NCBI RefSeq assembly: GCF_039973015.1
Contig: NZ_JBDWLT010000008.1
Span: 620,001-684,000 of the forward strand
Length of the DNA stretch: 64,000 bases
Reading direction: 5' to 3'
Source: Parvibaculum sp039973015
Lineage (GTDB): Bacteria > Pseudomonadota > Alphaproteobacteria > Parvibaculales > Parvibaculaceae
Shown here: positions 9,151-18,621 of the stretch, piece by piece
How positions within the stretch are numbered: the first letter of the stretch is position 1
Layout of the letters: the number at the start of each line of letters is the position of its first letter
Notes under the pieces: model-generated
Databases searched by the model: none
Seen by the model: only the letters and a program-made list of their open reading frames with translations
Told to the model about the DNA's origin: nothing
Translations under genes and position numbers: made by a program

Positions 9151-12100
9151 ATGCGATCGGGGGTTCCATGGAGCGTCAAGGGTATTGAACCCGAGGCGCG
9201 GGAGGCTGCCAAGCAGGCAGCACGCCGGCAAGGCGTGACGCTCGGCGCGTGGCTGAACCAGATCATCATGGACACCGGCACCGACGAAGTTGGGCAACAG
9301 GACCCTGAGATGTCTCAATCCCGATACAGCCAGCCGCAGCAAAGCGCACCGCAAAACCGGATGCCGGAACCGCAGATCGATCTCGGCCCCGTCGCGGAAG
9401 CCGTGCGCGAACTCGTGCAGCGGGTGGACGGCAGCGAACGCCGCACGGCCGACATGACGCGCAAGCTTGAAGCTACCGTGGGCCAGCTTGCCGCCCGCCT
9501 CGACCAGTCGGAGCACGAGATGGAAGACAGGTATTCGGAGGCGCGCACGATCGATCCGCTGGAGCGCAAACTTCAACAGCTCGGTGAACGCATGGAGCGC
9601 GCAGAGCGCGGCAGAGGCGGACGCGGCGAAGACACCCGCGCCATCCAGACGCTTGAAAAGGCACTGAACTCCGTCGTCGACCACCTCGAAACATCAGAGC
9701 GGCGGACGGACGATACGCTTGCCGAAATCCGCCAGACGCTTTCCGCCCTTTCCGGGCGCATCGAGAATGCCGAACAGGAAACCGAGCGCGAGGAGGCCAA
9801 GCGCCGCGCGCAGGCCCTTGAAGGTACACTGACGCAACTCGCCACGCGCCTTGAAAAGATGGAGCAGGGCGTCAGCACCGTCGGACCGCAGGCCGTCGAA
9901 GCGGCCCTGAAGGCGATCGAGGAAAAATCGAACGCCGAGAGCCAGCGCAAGACGATCGAGAACCTGCAACAGAGCCTTGAGCGAATTGCGCAGCGTGTCG
10001 AACGCGCCGAACACAGCGCCGACGAAACCGCGAAAGCGCTCGAAACGACGCTGGAGACGACGGTCAGCACGCTCGTCAAGAAGCTTGAGGACATTGATCA
10101 TTCGCGGCGCACGGAAATTCCCGATGCGCTTGCCGCGCGCCTCGAACAGATGACGCGCCGGCTCGAGCAGAACGAGCACATGACGATGGAAGCCGCGCAG
10201 GCCGTCGAAAAGGCGGTTGCGGGGATCGGCGAGAACCTCAGCGAGAGCGAAAGCCGCGACCGCGAAGCCCTCACGTCGTTGCAGACGACAATCGAGCGCA
10301 TGACGAACCGCCTCAGCCATCTCGAAAAAGAAACCAAGGCCGTAAAGGCACGCACGACGCTGTCGCCGCAGATCAATGCCGGCGGACTCGCAGCGGGTTT
10401 TCCGCCGTCCGGCCCCGGTTTCGGCATACCGAATTTCGACGCGCCGCCGATGATGGGTCCTGCCTATGGCAGCAATCTCGGCCCGGCCTTCGGACCGGGT
10501 GACTGGGACCGGCCGCAAACACATGCGCGCTCGGCCGATGCGTCACACGGCCATGATGCGCCGCGCCGCGAACCCGCACCGGCTGCCCCGCCGTTCGATG
10601 CCTATGACGCCGCGCCGCCCGCGCGCGCCGCCGCCCAGGATGATTTTCATTACGACGCGCATGACGATTACGAGGATGACGCGGAAGCACCGCCCTTCGC
10701 CGAAGAGCAGCAGGACAGCTATTACGCGGACCCGCATGACGAAATCGACGACGGCATAATTCCGCCCGATCCGCCCGAGCCCGTGCAGAACGCAGGACAG
10801 CGCGCGGCAAACGACTTTCTCGCCGCGGCGCGACGTGCCGCGCAGGCGGCTGCAGACGGCGGCGCGCGGCAGGAGCCTGCCTATAACGGCGCCCATACAC
10901 CGGGATTCGCGGACTCTTCTGCGCGCTTTAGCGCCGAGAACAATGGCGAGGGCCGGCGCCGCAAGCTGGTGATCGGCGTGGCGGCGAGCTTCTTGCTGCT
11001 CGCCGTTCTCGCAGGCGCCTATGTGATGCTGCGCGGCGGTTCGACGCCGAGTGCGCCTGCCGTAACCCATGAGGGCAACGCGAGCGGCGGCGAAGCGGTG
11101 CCCGCGCCAAGCGTGCTCGGGGAAACACCTGCGGCAACGAAAAACCCGGAGGCCAGTCCGGAAGGCACCGGCGCCAGCGGCACCGCTTCGAGCGGAACTG
11201 CGGCGCCGGAAGCCAACGCCAAACCGGCGCCCCCCGAAGACGCCCTCGTTCCCGCACCGAAGAAGCCCGTCTCGAAGTCAACCGCGACACCGGCGGGCAC
11301 GGCAACGCTGACGCCCGCAGCGCCGGCCACAGCGGCTCCCTCGACACCTGTCGAGACGGCGCCGGTCGAGCCCGCGAAAGTGACGCTGATGGACGCCGCA
11401 ACAAAGGGCGACGCGGCCGCGCAATATGAAGTCGGCCTTCGCTACTCGAATGGCGAAGGCGTGACACAGGACATGGCCGAAGCCGCCAAATGGTTCGAGC
11501 GGGCAGCAAAGCAGGGACTGACCGTCGCCGAATACCGGCTTGCTGCGCAGTATGAAAAGGGACGCGGCGTAACGCAGAGCGACGCCAAGGCGCGCGAGTG
11601 GTACGAGAAGGCCGCGAAGGGCGGCAACGTGAAGGCAATGCATAATCTCGCCGTCATTCACGCGGAAGGGCGCGGCACGGCGCAGGACTTCACGACGGCG
11701 GCAAGCTGGTTTACCCAGGCCGCGAATTACGGCCTCGGCGACAGCCAGTACAACCTCGCGATCCTGAACGAACGCGGCCTTGGCGTAACCAAGAACCCGG
11801 TCGAAGCCTACAAGTGGCTGGATATCGCAGCGAAGGGCGGCGACAAGGGCGCGGCCGCAAAGCGCGACGCCATCGCCACCGAGTTGAGCCCCGAAGACCT
11901 TGCCCGCGCCAAAGTCGCCTCCGGCACGTGGAGCGCGAAGAAGCCCGAACCGCTTGCCAATGGCGACACCTCCTCGCTCAAGACCTGGGATGTCTCGTCG
12001 CTCGAAGGCGGCGCGGACGGCCCCGCGACACGCGCGGCCATCGCGCGGGCGCAGGACCGGCTCAACCGTCTCGGCTACGATGCGGGCTCGCCCGACGGGC

Positions 12101-12216
12101 TGATGGGCCCGCGCACAAGAGATGCGATACTCGAATACCAGCTTTCAGAAGGGCTGGAGACGACAGGGACGGTTACGCGCGAAACACTGGCGACGCTCGA
12201 AGCGACGCCGCACTGA
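9151..12216 (+). CDS. PodJ-like polar localisation protein: coiled coil, one TM, Sel1 repeats, peptidoglycan-binding domain
   Basis: A protein of about 1021 residues. The opening SGVPWSVKGIEPEAREAA is typical of alphaproteobacterial PodJ/Sel1 proteins, so I prefer the ATG at 9151 over the GTG at 9142. Residues ~60-420 are long heptad-rich coiled coil with repeated LE/RxE(N/H/Q) segments. A Pro/Ala/Asp-rich linker follows, then a single transmembrane helix (~604-627). The presumed periplasmic part has a Thr/Ala/Pro linker, Sel1-like TPRs (~750-900, with GLRYSNGEGV and AAQYEKGRGV type units), and a C-terminal peptidoglycan-binding module (RLGYDAGSPDGLMGPRT). Known relatives organise a cell pole. 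The role here is inferred from architecture. Confidence 0.87.
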   Translation: MRSGVPWSVKGIEPEAREAAKQAARRQGVTLGAWLNQIIMDTGTDEVGQQDPEMSQSRYSQPQQSAPQNRMPEPQIDLGPVAEAVRELVQRVDGSERRTADMTRKLEATVGQLAARLDQSEHEMEDRYSEARTIDPLERKLQQLGERMERAERGRGGRGEDTRAIQTLEKALNSVVDHLETSERRTDDTLAEIRQTLSALSGRIENAEQETEREEAKRRAQALEGTLTQLATRLEKMEQGVSTVGPQAVEAALKAIEEKSNAESQRKTIENLQQSLERIAQRVERAEHSADETAKALETTLETTVSTLVKKLEDIDHSRRTEIPDALAARLEQMTRRLEQNEHMTMEAAQAVEKAVAGIGENLSESESRDREALTSLQTTIERMTNRLSHLEKETKAVKARTTLSPQINAGGLAAGFPPSGPGFGIPNFDAPPMMGPAYGSNLGPAFGPGDWDRPQTHARSADASHGHDAPRREPAPAAPPFDAYDAAPPARAAAQDDFHYDAHDDYEDDAEAPPFAEEQQDSYYADPHDEIDDGIIPPDPPEPVQNAGQRAANDFLAAARRAAQAAADGGARQEPAYNGAHTPGFADSSARFSAENNGEGRRRKLVIGVAASFLLLAVLAGAYVMLRGGSTPSAPAVTHEGNASGGEAVPAPSVLGETPAATKNPEASPEGTGASGTASSGTAAPEANAKPAPPEDALVPAPKKPVSKSTATPAGTATLTPAAPATAAPSTPVETAPVEPAKVTLMDAATKGDAAAQYEVGLRYSNGEGVTQDMAEAAKWFERAAKQGLTVAEYRLAAQYEKGRGVTQSDAKAREWYEKAAKGGNVKAMHNLAVIHAEGRGTAQDFTTAASWFTQAANYGLGDSQYNLAILNERGLGVTKNPVEAYKWLDIAAKGGDKGAAAKRDAIATELSPEDLARAKVASGTWSAKKPEPLANGDTSSLKTWDVSSLEGGADGPATRAAIARAQDRLNRLGYDAGSPDGLMGPRTRDAILEYQLSEGLETTGTVTRETLATLEATPH

Positions 12217-12346
12217 TCTTTCGCCAGAGCGCCAGGACCAGAGCGCTAGGAATCGGCGGGGGGACGTGCTACCCCAATCCGCATCCACCTTCCTTCTCAA
12301 GGCATTGCCGTCTTGAGTGTCTCTGGAAGCCGGAGCCGCGCGCGAG

Positions 12347-13267
12347 ATGCAAATTTACCTGCCGATTGCCGAGTTGCCGGTCAGCATTCTGACCATTCTC
12401 GCCATGGGCGTTGCAGTCGGTTTTCTCTCCGGCATGTTCGGCATTGGCGGCGGCTTCCTGATGACCCCGCTTCTCATTTTTCTCGGCATTCCACCCGCCG
12501 TCGCCGTGGGCACACAGACGACGCAGGTCGTCGCCTCCTCGGTGACGGGGGCGCTTGCGCATTTTGCGCGCAAGTCCATCGACTTCAAAATGGGCGGCGT
12601 CCTTCTGCTGGGCGGCATCGCCGGTTCCGTGAGCGGGATCTACATCTTCAAGCTGCTGGCCGCCGTCGGCCAGATCGATCTCGCCATCTCCGTTATCTAT
12701 GTTCTGTTTCTGAGCGTGATCGGCGCGATGATGATGGTGGAAAGCGTGCAGGCGATCCGCGCGGCGCGCGGCGGCGGAAGCGCCCCCAAGCGCAAGCATC
12801 ACAGCTGGATCCACGGCCTGCCCTTCAAGGTGCGCTTTCGCCGCTCGAAACTCTACATCAGCGTGATCCCGCCCATTCTTGTCGGCTATTTCGTCGGTAC
12901 GCTTTCCGCGATCATGGGCGTGGGCGGCGGCTTCATCATGATCCCGGCGATGATCTATCTCTTGCGGATGCCGACCAATGTCGTGATCGGCACATCCTTT
13001 TTCCAGATCGTCTTCGTCGCGGCGCTGACCGGCGTGATGCATTCGCTCGAAAACCAGGCGGTCGATATCGTGCTCGGCTTCCTGCTGGTGGTCGGCAGTG
13101 TGATCGGCGCGCAATATGGTGTACGCGCGGCAGAGAAGATGCCCGCCGAGCAGTTGCGTGCACTGCTTGCGGCAATCCTTCTCCTCATCGGCATGAGGCT
13201 CGGCTATGACCTTGTGAGCACACCGCCCGACCTCTACTCCGTGATCGAAGCGGAGCCGCAATCATGA
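12347..13267 (+). CDS. TauE/SafE-family sulfite/sulfur-compound exporter
   Basis: Integral membrane protein of 306 residues with about eight hydrophobic segments and the duplicated family signature: MFGIGGGFLMTPLLIFLGIP in the first half and MGVGGGFIMIPAMIYLL in the second. The start at MQIYLPIAELP matches how close homologues begin, and the upstream in-frame codons lack membrane character. Its TGA overlaps the ATG of the next gene by 4 bases (ATGA), indicating translational coupling to the TIGR02186 protein. Transport of sulfite or another small sulfur anion is the usual annotation. The substrate here is unknown. Confidence 0.88.
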   Translation: MQIYLPIAELPVSILTILAMGVAVGFLSGMFGIGGGFLMTPLLIFLGIPPAVAVGTQTTQVVASSVTGALAHFARKSIDFKMGGVLLLGGIAGSVSGIYIFKLLAAVGQIDLAISVIYVLFLSVIGAMMMVESVQAIRAARGGGSAPKRKHHSWIHGLPFKVRFRRSKLYISVIPPILVGYFVGTLSAIMGVGGGFIMIPAMIYLLRMPTNVVIGTSFFQIVFVAALTGVMHSLENQAVDIVLGFLLVVGSVIGAQYGVRAAEKMPAEQLRALLAAILLLIGMRLGYDLVSTPPDLYSVIEAEPQS

Positions 13268-14052
13268 TGCGGCGTTGCGTGACAGCATTCATTGCACTTC
13301 TTTTCTTCGCGGCGCCCGCCCGTGCGGACCAGCTCGTCACCGACCTGTCGGAACACCAGATCGCGATCCGCTCCAACTTCACAGGCACCGAAATCCTTCT
13401 CTTCGGCGCGGTGGAAGCAGCCAGGCCCGGATCACGCGCGCTCAATCGCGATATCGTTGTCGTGGTGCAGGGGCCGGTGCGCCCGCTGACGGTGCGCCGC
13501 AAGGAACAGATGGCCGCAATCTGGGTGAACCATGACAGCGTGACCTATCCAAGCGTGCCCGGCTATTACGCCATCGCAAGCACGCGGCCGCTCGAAGTGA
13601 CGGCAACACCCGAAACGCTGAAGGCGCTGCGCATCGGCATCGAGAACATCGACCCCGGTATGCCGACCGCGCGCGCCATCGACGGCACGCTGCAAATCCT
13701 GCCGCCGGACGAGGAGCGCGCCTTCTGGAAAGCGCTGATCCGCAACAAGCGGCGCGAAGGTCTTTATATAAATGTGCCGGGCGGTGTGACCTTTCTCGGC
13801 CAGACGCTTTTTCGCGCAACCGTCAAGATTCCGGCAAACGTACCCGTCGGCCTTTACACCGCGAAGGTCTTTTTGCTGCAGGAAGGCGAAGTCGTGGACA
13901 CGATTTCATCGCCGCTCTATATCGACAAGCGAGGCGCCGAACGCTTTCTCTATCGGATGGCGCATCAGGACCCGCTGCTCTACGGCATGATTGCCGTGCT
14001 GGTTGCAGCATTCGCGGGCTGGCTCGCCTCCGCCGTCATGAGCCGCCGTTAG
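13264..14052 (+). CDS. TIGR02186-family membrane-anchored protein
   Basis: A 262-residue protein with an N-terminal signal sequence (FIALLFFAAPARAD), a long extracytoplasmic beta-rich region, and one C-terminal transmembrane helix (about residues 236-258, LYGMIAVLVAAFAGWLASA). The early SNFTGTEILLFGA segment is characteristic of the TIGR02186 family, whose members are repeatedly found beside TauE-like exporters. It sits between tauE (4-bp overlap) and ccdA (10-bp gap), so a role in sulfur-compound or redox traffic across the membrane is suggested by context only. No catalytic motif is visible. Confidence 0.8.
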   Translation: MMRRCVTAFIALLFFAAPARADQLVTDLSEHQIAIRSNFTGTEILLFGAVEAARPGSRALNRDIVVVVQGPVRPLTVRRKEQMAAIWVNHDSVTYPSVPGYYAIASTRPLEVTATPETLKALRIGIENIDPGMPTARAIDGTLQILPPDEERAFWKALIRNKRREGLYINVPGGVTFLGQTLFRATVKIPANVPVGLYTAKVFLLQEGEVVDTISSPLYIDKRGAERFLYRMAHQDPLLYGMIAVLVAAFAGWLASAVMSRR

Positions 14053-14062
14053 GGAGCCAGGC

Positions 14063-14833
14063 ATGGAAGTCGGATATTTTGCAGCGGGTCTTGGCGGGCT
14101 CATCAGTTTTCTTTCGCCTTGCGTGTTGCCGCTGGTGCCGGCCTATCTCTGCTTCATCGCAGGCACCTCGCTCGAAGAGCTGACGCGCGAAGACGAGCAG
14201 GGAAAGCCGCTCGCCTCCGAAGGATTGACGCAGCGCGTGGCACTCGGCGCCATCGGCTTCGTGCTCGGCTTCACGACGATCTTCGTTGCGCTGGGCGCGA
14301 GCGCGAGCGCGATCAACCCGCTTATCCTTCAGCACAAAGAACTTCTGTCGCAGATCGCAGGCGCGGTCATCATCGTTTTCGGGCTTCACTATATGGGGCT
14401 CTTCCGCATCGCCTTTCTCAACCGCGAGGCGCGCTTCTACATCGCGGGGAACGGCGAAGGCGAACGAAGCCCGCTGATGCAATTCGCAAGCCCCTATCTG
14501 CTCGGGCTTGCTTTCGCATTTGGATGGACGCCATGCATTGGCCCCATTCTCGCAACGATCCTCACCATCGCAGCGGCACAGGAAAGCCTCAGCGCAGGCG
14601 TGACGCTGCTTACCGTCTATTCGCTCGGACTCGGCATTCCGTTTCTCGCGGCTGCATTCGCCGTACGCGGATTTTTGAGCTTCGCCTCGACGTTCCGCAA
14701 GCACATGCACAAGGTCGAAATCGCGGCGGGTGTGCTGCTGGCGATCACCGGCCTCATGATGCTGACAGGCACATTCGAGACGCTTGCGATCTTCCTCATC
14801 AACACGTTTCCGGTGCTCGCCACTTTCGGCTGA
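14063..14833 (+). CDS. ccdA: CcdA-type cytochrome c biogenesis / thiol-disulfide electron transporter
   Basis: A 256-residue polytopic membrane protein of the CcdA/DsbD-beta family, which moves reducing equivalents across the inner membrane. The two redox cysteine motifs are present: FLSPCVLPLVPAYLC near the N-terminus and GWTPCIGPILAT at about residue 155. About six membrane helices follow the usual order. It is the last gene of the tauE-TIGR02186-ccdA run. No other cytochrome c maturation gene is in the window, so the partner may be a periplasmic thioredoxin-like protein encoded elsewhere. Confidence 0.92.
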   Translation: MEVGYFAAGLGGLISFLSPCVLPLVPAYLCFIAGTSLEELTREDEQGKPLASEGLTQRVALGAIGFVLGFTTIFVALGASASAINPLILQHKELLSQIAGAVIIVFGLHYMGLFRIAFLNREARFYIAGNGEGERSPLMQFASPYLLGLAFAFGWTPCIGPILATILTIAAAQESLSAGVTLLTVYSLGLGIPFLAAAFAVRGFLSFASTFRKHMHKVEIAAGVLLAITGLMMLTGTFETLAIFLINTFPVLATFG

Positions 14834-14970
14834 GCGGGCGGCCGAGCGGGGATAAGGCGACCTGTTTTGCCGCTGACCGTCATCGAAACGTCACCAAACC
14901 GTCACAAAGCAGTTCGGAGACGGTTCGAAGAAAATTTATGCCCGGATTTGAGGGCAGAGCTCGCAACCTG

Positions 14971-15022
14971 CCCCTCCCCAAAATTCGCGGGCGAATTTTG
15001 ACCCTCCCGCAGGGGGAGGGTG
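14971..15022 (+). repeat. REP-like palindromic repeat, family A copy 1
   Basis: A GC-rich palindromic unit starting CCCCTCCCC and ending GGGGGAGGGTG, with two nested hairpins: AAAATTCGC/GCGAATTTT (perfect 9 bp) and CCCTCCC/GGGAGGG. Two further copies lie at 18517-18577 (inverted) and 18622-18674. It occupies the 279-bp gap between the convergent ccdA and pdeM genes. Confidence 0.75.
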
Positions 15023-15112
15023 AAAAAAATAATCCCCGCTTTTTGCGTCTCTCAAAAAAGCACCGGCGGGGTTTTGCGCCAAGTCAGAAAACCGGGGACA
15101 AGTTTTTTCGAC

Positions 15113-15826
15113 TCAATCGGCTTCGAGGCGGCGCGCGGAAACGGGGATAACCGTCTTCGCGCCCATCATCCAGGCGTGAAAATCGAAACCGGGCAAAAGA
15201 TCATCGTAAGCCGTATCGAGAACATTGAGGCCACCTGCATAGGCGCCGAAGGCCGGCATGATCATCCGGGTGCCATCCGATGCGAAACAGCGGCGGCGGA
15301 GACGGCGCCCCCGAACGCGAACCGCCGCACACGGATGAAGATGGCCCGCGACCTCGCCCGTCGACGGCGCGGCCTGCGGCTCGTGGCGGAAGGTGAGCGG
15401 ACCAATGCGAAGCTCCTCCATCACCGCGCCGCCGAAGGCGCGAGGCGGAACCGGATCGTGATTGCCCGCGATCCAGATCCAATCGAGCGAGTACGAGAGA
15501 CGCGAGAGGCGGGCCGCATCTTCCGGCGACATGCGATGCTCGGCTTCACGATCATGGAAGCTGTCGCCAAGGGCGACGAGGGTTTGCGGTTTCAGCTTCT
15601 CGGCAAGGGCTTCAAGGCGGGCGATGGTGGCGCGCGTATCATAGGGCGGGAGCGGCAGCCCACGCGCGGCGAAAGCTGAGCCTTTCTCGAAATGAAGATC
15701 GGCGACGACGAGCAGGCGCTCGTCGGCCAACCACGCCGCGCCTTCCGGCATGAGATCGAAGGCCTGCCCACAGACAAGGAGCGAGGGATGGGCGGTTGCT
15801 TGTATTTCTCTTTTCAGATCGAGCAT
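15113..15826 (-). CDS. pdeM: PdeM, ligase-associated DNA-damage-response endonuclease (metallophosphoesterase)
   Basis: A calcineurin-like metallophosphoesterase of about 237 residues with the dimetal motifs VVADLHFEKG (DxH), LGDSFHD, IAGNHDP and VAGHLHP in order. The family accompanies Lhr-type helicases and ATP-dependent DNA ligase in bacterial repair clusters, and the Lhr-type helicase is the next gene upstream on this strand. An upstream extension of the frame exists, but it is encoded by a dispersed palindromic repeat (translating as CHPGESRDP), so I start at MLDLKRE. An internal start at MPEGAAW is also possible. No ligase gene is in the window. Confidence 0.88.
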   Translation of the reverse strand: MLDLKREIQATAHPSLLVCGQAFDLMPEGAAWLADERLLVVADLHFEKGSAFAARGLPLPPYDTRATIARLEALAEKLKPQTLVALGDSFHDREAEHRMSPEDAARLSRLSYSLDWIWIAGNHDPVPPRAFGGAVMEELRIGPLTFRHEPQAAPSTGEVAGHLHPCAAVRVRGRRLRRRCFASDGTRMIMPAFGAYAGGLNVLDTAYDDLLPGFDFHAWMMGAKTVIPVSARRLEAD

Positions 15827-15844
15827 TTTGCCGAGACGATAAGC

Positions 15845-15875
15845 CCATGGGTCCCGGCTTTCGCCGGGATGACAA
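15845..15875 (+). repeat. Dispersed palindromic repeat with CCCGGC-TTTC-GCCGGG core
   Basis: TCCCGGC-TTTC-GCCGGGA (15852-15869) is a perfect 7-bp stem with a 4-base loop, flanked by CATGGG and TGACAA. This unit is recognisable as a very common proteobacterial intergenic repeat that gives false CHPGESRDP peptides when translated on the other strand. It lies in the 123-bp gap between the Lhr helicase and pdeM. Confidence 0.7.
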
Positions 15876-15949
15876 TTTTGTTTGTGGCCAAGTCCCAGCA
15901 TGTGCAGCGACTGCCGGGCCTCATCTTTTATAGATCGAGTCGGCTTGCA

Positions 15950-18499
15950 TCAAACAAGCCGCGTCGCCTCGGCAATCAGATCGTCCGCCGCTTCGGAGAG
16001 TAGCGCCTCATTTGCCTCACCGTCCACGCTGACCTTGCCGATGTCGAGAAGAACGGGGACGGCAAGCGGCGAGACCCGGTCGAGGCGCTTCAGGGTGATG
16101 CGGGTTTTCACGCGCTTCAGCATTTCCGCCACACGGCCGACATCGAGAAGGCCGGTTGCTGCGTCATTCCAGGTGGCGCGGAGCAGGATGTGGTCCGGCT
16201 CGTGCTCGCGCAGCACATTATATATGAGGTCGGAGGAGAAAGTGACCTGACGGCCCGTCTTCTCCAAGCCCGGATAGCGGCGCTCGATGAGACCGGAAAT
16301 GATCGCGCAATCGCGGAAGGTGCGTTTCAGCAAGCTCGACTCGCCAAGCCATGCATCGAGATCGTCGCCCAGCATGTCTTCCGCGAAAAGTTCGCCAAGC
16401 GGCAGCTCGTGACGCTCATGCATCATACCCGGATCGCGCAGGCACCAGATGGCGAGCGCATATTCGGAGGCGACGAAACCCAAAGGCCGCGCGCCCGCAC
16501 GATCGAGGCGGCGCGTGAGCAGCATGCCGAGCGTCTGATGCGCGAGGCGGCCCTCGAAGGGATAACAGACGAGGTAGAACTTGTCGCCGCGCGGGAAGGT
16601 TTCCACCAGCAGATTGTTCTCGGCCGGCAGGACGGAGCGCCATGCCTGTATTTCCAGCCATTCGCGCACGGGCGCGGGGAGCGCCGCCCATTGCTCGCGA
16701 TGCGCGAGCATGGTGCGGACGCGGGCGGCGAGATAGGTCGAGAGCGGGAACTTGCCGCCATAATAGGACGGGATCATGGGCTCGGCGGCATTCGACTTCG
16801 TGACCAGCGCCTCCGTTTCGGCGAGGCCCTCGAAGCGAAGCACATGGCCCGCGAAAAGGAAGGTGTCGCCGGGCGAGAGCTGGTCGATGAAATATTCCTC
16901 GATCTCGCCGAGGTATCTTCCCCCCATCGCGCCTATGGGGCGGCGCCCTCCCCGCTTGATCATGCGGACCTTCAGCATCGGCGCCTCGACGATGGTGCCG
17001 ACATTCATGCGATATTGCTGGATGACGGAAGGAGAGGCGGCGCGAAAGCGCATGTCGCCCTCGGCCTTCGCATTGGGCCGCAGACGCGCGAAGCGGTCGT
17101 AGTTTTTCAGCGCATAGCCGCCGGTCGAAACGAAGTCGACCACCTTGCCGAACGCCTCGCGCGTGAGTTCGCGGTATGGCGCGGCGGAGCGCACCTCCTC
17201 ATAAAGCTCATCCGGGTCGAAGGGCGCTGAACAGGCGCAACCGAGAATGTGCTGCGCCAGAACATCGAGCGCGCCGGTACGCGAGACCATGCCGTCCTGC
17301 GCGCCTTCGATGGCGGCGGCGCGCGCGGCCTCGCATTCCAGCACCTCGAAACGGTTTGCAGGCACGAGGACGGCGCGCGAGGGATCGTCAAGGCGGTGGT
17401 TCGCGCGACCGATCCGCTGAAGAAGACGGCTCGCGCCTTTGGGCGCGCCCATGTTCACCACGAGATCGACCTCGCCCCAGTCGATGCCGAGGTCGAGGGT
17501 CGAGGTGCAGACGACAGCGCGGAGCGTACCCGCCGACATGGCGGCCTCGACCTTGCGGCGCGCCTCCGCCGAGAGAGAGCCGTGGTGAAGCGCGATGGGC
17601 AGCGTATCCTCGTTCAGCCGCCAGAGCTCCTGAAAGACGAATTCGGCCTGTGAGCGCGTGTTGACGAAAACGAGTGTCGTGCGGTTCGCGCGGATCGCCT
17701 CATAGACAGCGGGAAGCGCATGGCGGGCGGAATGTCCCGACCAGGGAATGCGGATTTCTTCATCGCCTTCATCCGCCGGTGTGAGCACCGAAATTTCCGG
17801 GAGCGCGCCGGGGGGCGCGACGACGATCTCGCTGAGATTTTCCGCGCCGGGGAGTTGGGGCATGAGATAGCGGCGCAGCGCATCGGGCTCGGCAACCGTG
17901 GCCGAGAGGCCGGTACGGCGAAGACCCGGCGCGAGCTTCGCGAGGCGCGCGAGACCGAGCGCGAGGAGATCGCCGCGCTTCGAATTCGCCAGCGCATGCA
18001 ACTCGTCCAGCACGATGCAAGAGAGCGAGCCGAAGAAGACGCCTGCATCGGGATAGGACAGGAGAAGCGCGAGCTGCTCCGGCGTCGTCATCAAAATGTC
18101 GGGCGGTTCGCGGCGCTGGCGCTGGCGGCGGTTTTGCGGCGTGTCGCCGGTGCGGGTTTCGATGGAGATGTCGAGGCCCATTTCGGCGACGGGCATTTCG
18201 AGGTTGCGCTTCACATCGACGGCAAGGGCCTTGAGGGGCGATATATAGAGTGTGTGCAGGGCGCGTTTTTTCGGGGCCGGACGAGTGGCAAGACCGGCGA
18301 GGCTCGGAAGGAAGCCGGCCAGCGTCTTGCCAGCGCCTGTGGGCGCGATGAGGAGCGCGGACTTGCCCTGCGCCGCCAGCGCGAGAAGCGCGAGCTGATG
18401 GGCGCGCGGGTGCCAGCCGCGGGAGGCGAACCAGCGGGCGAAGACGGGAGGGAGCGCGTCGTCATACGCATCCGCGGCAAGGGAGGCTGGTCTGTTCAT
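15950..18499 (-). CDS. Lhr-type DEXH helicase, ligase-associated DNA damage response
   Basis: An 849-residue superfamily 2 helicase. Motif I is APTGAGKT, motif II is DELH (CIVLDELHALANSKRGDL), and motif VI lies in LLQRIGRANHRLD. This is followed by the ~400-residue Lhr-specific C-terminal region. Length fits the ligase-associated Lhr (Lhr-C1) subgroup, shorter than E. coli Lhr. The frame extends 18 codons further upstream, but that stretch is translated from the adjoining REP-like repeat, so the ATG of MNRPASLAA is chosen. It pairs with pdeM downstream. Together they are predicted to act in DNA repair, and the cognate ligase and nuclease genes are absent from the window. Confidence 0.92.
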   Translation of the reverse strand: MNRPASLAADAYDDALPPVFARWFASRGWHPRAHQLALLALAAQGKSALLIAPTGAGKTLAGFLPSLAGLATRPAPKKRALHTLYISPLKALAVDVKRNLEMPVAEMGLDISIETRTGDTPQNRRQRQRREPPDILMTTPEQLALLLSYPDAGVFFGSLSCIVLDELHALANSKRGDLLALGLARLAKLAPGLRRTGLSATVAEPDALRRYLMPQLPGAENLSEIVVAPPGALPEISVLTPADEGDEEIRIPWSGHSARHALPAVYEAIRANRTTLVFVNTRSQAEFVFQELWRLNEDTLPIALHHGSLSAEARRKVEAAMSAGTLRAVVCTSTLDLGIDWGEVDLVVNMGAPKGASRLLQRIGRANHRLDDPSRAVLVPANRFEVLECEAARAAAIEGAQDGMVSRTGALDVLAQHILGCACSAPFDPDELYEEVRSAAPYRELTREAFGKVVDFVSTGGYALKNYDRFARLRPNAKAEGDMRFRAASPSVIQQYRMNVGTIVEAPMLKVRMIKRGGRRPIGAMGGRYLGEIEEYFIDQLSPGDTFLFAGHVLRFEGLAETEALVTKSNAAEPMIPSYYGGKFPLSTYLAARVRTMLAHREQWAALPAPVREWLEIQAWRSVLPAENNLLVETFPRGDKFYLVCYPFEGRLAHQTLGMLLTRRLDRAGARPLGFVASEYALAIWCLRDPGMMHERHELPLGELFAEDMLGDDLDAWLGESSLLKRTFRDCAIISGLIERRYPGLEKTGRQVTFSSDLIYNVLREHEPDHILLRATWNDAATGLLDVGRVAEMLKRVKTRITLKRLDRVSPLAVPVLLDIGKVSVDGEANEALLSEAADDLIAEATRLV

Positions 18500-18516
18500 C
18501 GTGAGAGTGTAGAGCC

Positions 18517-18577
18517 CACCCTCCCCCTGTGGGAGGGTCGAAAAATTGAGCACAGCGAAAATTTTTCGGGGAGGGGT
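18517..18577 (-). repeat. REP-like palindromic repeat, family A copy 2 (inverted)
   Basis: Inverted copy of the family A unit: CACCCTCCCCCTG at the left and CGGGGAGGGG at the right. It overlaps the apparent upstream extension of the Lhr frame. With copy 3 (18622-18674) it makes an inverted pair separated by 44 bases. Confidence 0.75.
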
Positions 18578-18621
18578 ACTCCGTTGTCGGCGATTGGCTC
18601 GCCTTCCGTTTCCCTCGCTTA

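Noticed and set aside
15827..15901. N-terminal extension of the pdeM frame
   Set aside because: It is encoded by a common dispersed repeat (CHPGESRDP peptide) and lacks family similarity.
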